From Gloeopeniophorella convolvens (taxonomy: Eukaryota; Basidiomycota; Agaricomycetes; Russulales): a stretch of 18,491 nucleotides of DNA. Location of the stretch: positions 1 to 18,491 of the forward strand of contig WTXD01000200.1 in assembly GCA_022496205.1 (NCBI GenBank), in the 5' to 3' direction. The position numbers and the translations under genes are program-made. Each line of letters begins with the position of its first letter. Position 1 is the stretch's first letter. The notes beneath the pieces were generated by a model. That model saw only the letters and a program-made list of their open reading frames with translations, had not been told where the DNA came from and made no database searches. This document shows, in pieces, positions 17,678 through 18,491 of this stretch.

Positions 17678-18162
17678 TGTTGAAGCGCAGCAGAGGGTGG
17701 AGTGACAACTGAAGGACACAGAGTGACGCTCAGTCAGAGAAGGTCAAAAGACTAATACATTAGTGCAATACCTGAAGGACACAGAGTGACGCTACAAGGT
17801 AAGGTAAGCATAAGGTAGAAGTGAAAGGAGCGGTAGTGTACTTGCCTCAGTCAGAGAAGGTCAAAAGACTGAGGCTACAAAGGCGAAGAAAGAGGTCCTT
17901 ATATACAGTAAGGAGCGACAGATAGCATGTGATAAACACTGCTTAGAAAGCCTAGGGGACCCACATGAAACGGAGTAAGAGTGGGTACTGGAGTACAAGG
18001 TGGGTCATGGAATGCCCTAGAATAGTCCAGAACATGGAAACGAATGTGGGGCTGAACACAGCCTTAAGTCTAGAACATTGTGTACACAAGATAAGATAGT
18101 CCTTGATCATTAGGTCCATATCTAATCTAATCAGAGCCGCCAGGACACTGTCCGTCTCAACA
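17678..18162 (-). mobile_element. 3' LTR C of a Ty1/copia element
   Basis: A 485-bp LTR on the minus strand starts TGTTGAGACGG at 18162 and ends GCGCTTCAACA at 17678. It is the inverse-orientation near-copy of LTR B. Just upstream lie the polypurine tract and the end of pol, so this is the 3' LTR of an element whose body extends beyond the right edge. It has a TATA box on the minus strand (17905-17899) and duplicated hairpin cores (17875-17844 and 17752-17729) with modules (17791-17772 and 17728-17709). Confidence 0.93.
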
Positions 18163-18170
18163 TCCCCCCG
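18163..18170 (-). other. Polypurine tract of the copia element
   Basis: CGGGGGGA on the minus strand directly abuts the TGTTGAG end of LTR C, as the plus-strand primer site does in copia elements. Confidence 0.8.
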
Positions 18171-18185
18171 TGATTAAGACATCCA

Positions 18186-18491
18186 TCATCCTACTAAACC
18201 CATTTGCCCAGAGAGCAGGGAGTGGCGCGATTTGGCAAGTGACTTTGTTAAGCCATCTGCTACCATGTCCTCTGTCTTGGTGCGAACCAGATCTACGACG
18301 TTGTTTTGAACGTACTCGCGGATCTTGTGGTGCTTTAGCTGGATATGTTTGGATCTCCTGCCAGTAACTGGATTGCTGGCGAGGTCAACTGAACCTTTGT
18401 TGTCGCTGTGCAACAGGATTGGATCTTCAACATTGTATCCTAGCTCAGAGTAAAAGCTCTGATACCACGCGGCTTGGTTGCCAGCGTCGGT
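18186..18491 (-). CDS. pol: Ty1/copia Pol, C-terminal RNase H end, partial
   Basis: The minus frame enters at the right edge and is open for 101 codons to TGA at 18188-18186. It reads AAWYQSFYSELGYNVEDPIL, then HSDNKGSVDLASNPVTGRRS, KHIQLKHHKIREYVQNN and VRTKTEDMVADGLTKSL. The 'S-DN-x-(G/S)-x...NP...R-KHI...H-x-IR...T-x-x-(M/L)AD-x-x-TK-x-L' series is diagnostic of the RNase H domain closing copia polyproteins; the Asp of SDN is catalytic. No stop or frameshift is seen in this part. The stop lies 15 bp before the polypurine tract, the usual compact layout. Confidence 0.93.
   Translation of the reverse strand, partial: TDAGNQAAWYQSFYSELGYNVEDPILLHSDNKGSVDLASNPVTGRRSKHIQLKHHKIREYVQNNVVDLVRTKTEDMVADGLTKSLAKSRHSLLSGQMGLVG

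Noticed and set aside
17102..18162. Reading the inverted LTR pair as a palindromic DNA transposon or foldback element
   Set aside because: The left LTR has its own perfect target duplication (CTACT) and the right one is next to a polypurine tract and RNase H, so these are two separate insertions.
1..18491. CRISPR arrays, rRNA or operon-like bacterial features
   Set aside because: None seen; introns and retrotransposons show a fungal nuclear genome.

Overview
The window looks like a gene-poor, retrotransposon-rich stretch of a filamentous basidiomycete genome, probably an Agaricomycete. The evidence is the many short introns (about 50-60 nt, GTRNGT...CTNAY...YAG), short TATA-to-ATG distances, GC-rich third codon positions, and fungal Ty3/gypsy and Ty1/copia elements. 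No species is claimed.

Layout. (1) Positions 1-1422, minus strand: the 5' end of a Ty3/gypsy element (gag running off the left edge, plus a probable 5' LTR) inserted into a dead NmrA-like gene (1423-2248, minus). (2) 2249-3939: long non-coding or decayed DNA. (3) 3940-5959, plus: a decayed calcineurin-like metallophosphoesterase gene. (4) 6841-8710, plus: its apparently intact paralogue, three exons, 586 aa. (5) 9198-10210, minus: an intact four-exon NmrA-like oxidoreductase, 281 aa, convergent with the phosphoesterase. (6) About 10925-11530, minus: a third, broken NmrA-like copy. Two gene families have therefore each been duplicated locally, leaving one intact and one or two dead copies of each.

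(7) 11944-12469, plus: a solo copia LTR with 5-bp target duplications CCTTG. (8) 12718 to about 13380, plus: a possible small multi-exon gene of no recognised family. (9) 13400-16140: no recognisable gene, one strong nested inverted repeat. (10) 16225-17095, plus: a Pro/Gln-rich multi-exon gene ending in half of a C2H2-like motif, immediately followed by (11) a second solo copia LTR (17102-17581, target duplications CTACT), a 96-bp sliver of host DNA that includes a canonical-looking intron, and (12) the 3' LTR, polypurine tract and RNase H end of a copia element on the minus strand, running off the right edge.

The two intact genes are a putative metal-dependent phosphoesterase with a threefold C-terminal repeat and an NAD(P)-binding NmrA-like protein. 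Nothing in the sequence proves they act together, but the coexistence of decayed copies of both families at one locus is notable. The best-supported unusual observation is in the three copia LTRs. Each contains two copies of a hairpin sequence, each copy followed at the same or a later point by a 20-nt module. The two copies inside one LTR are identical, while the copies differ between LTRs. That pattern is concerted evolution inside the LTR. The module/GTATTG junction also resembles a small intron.
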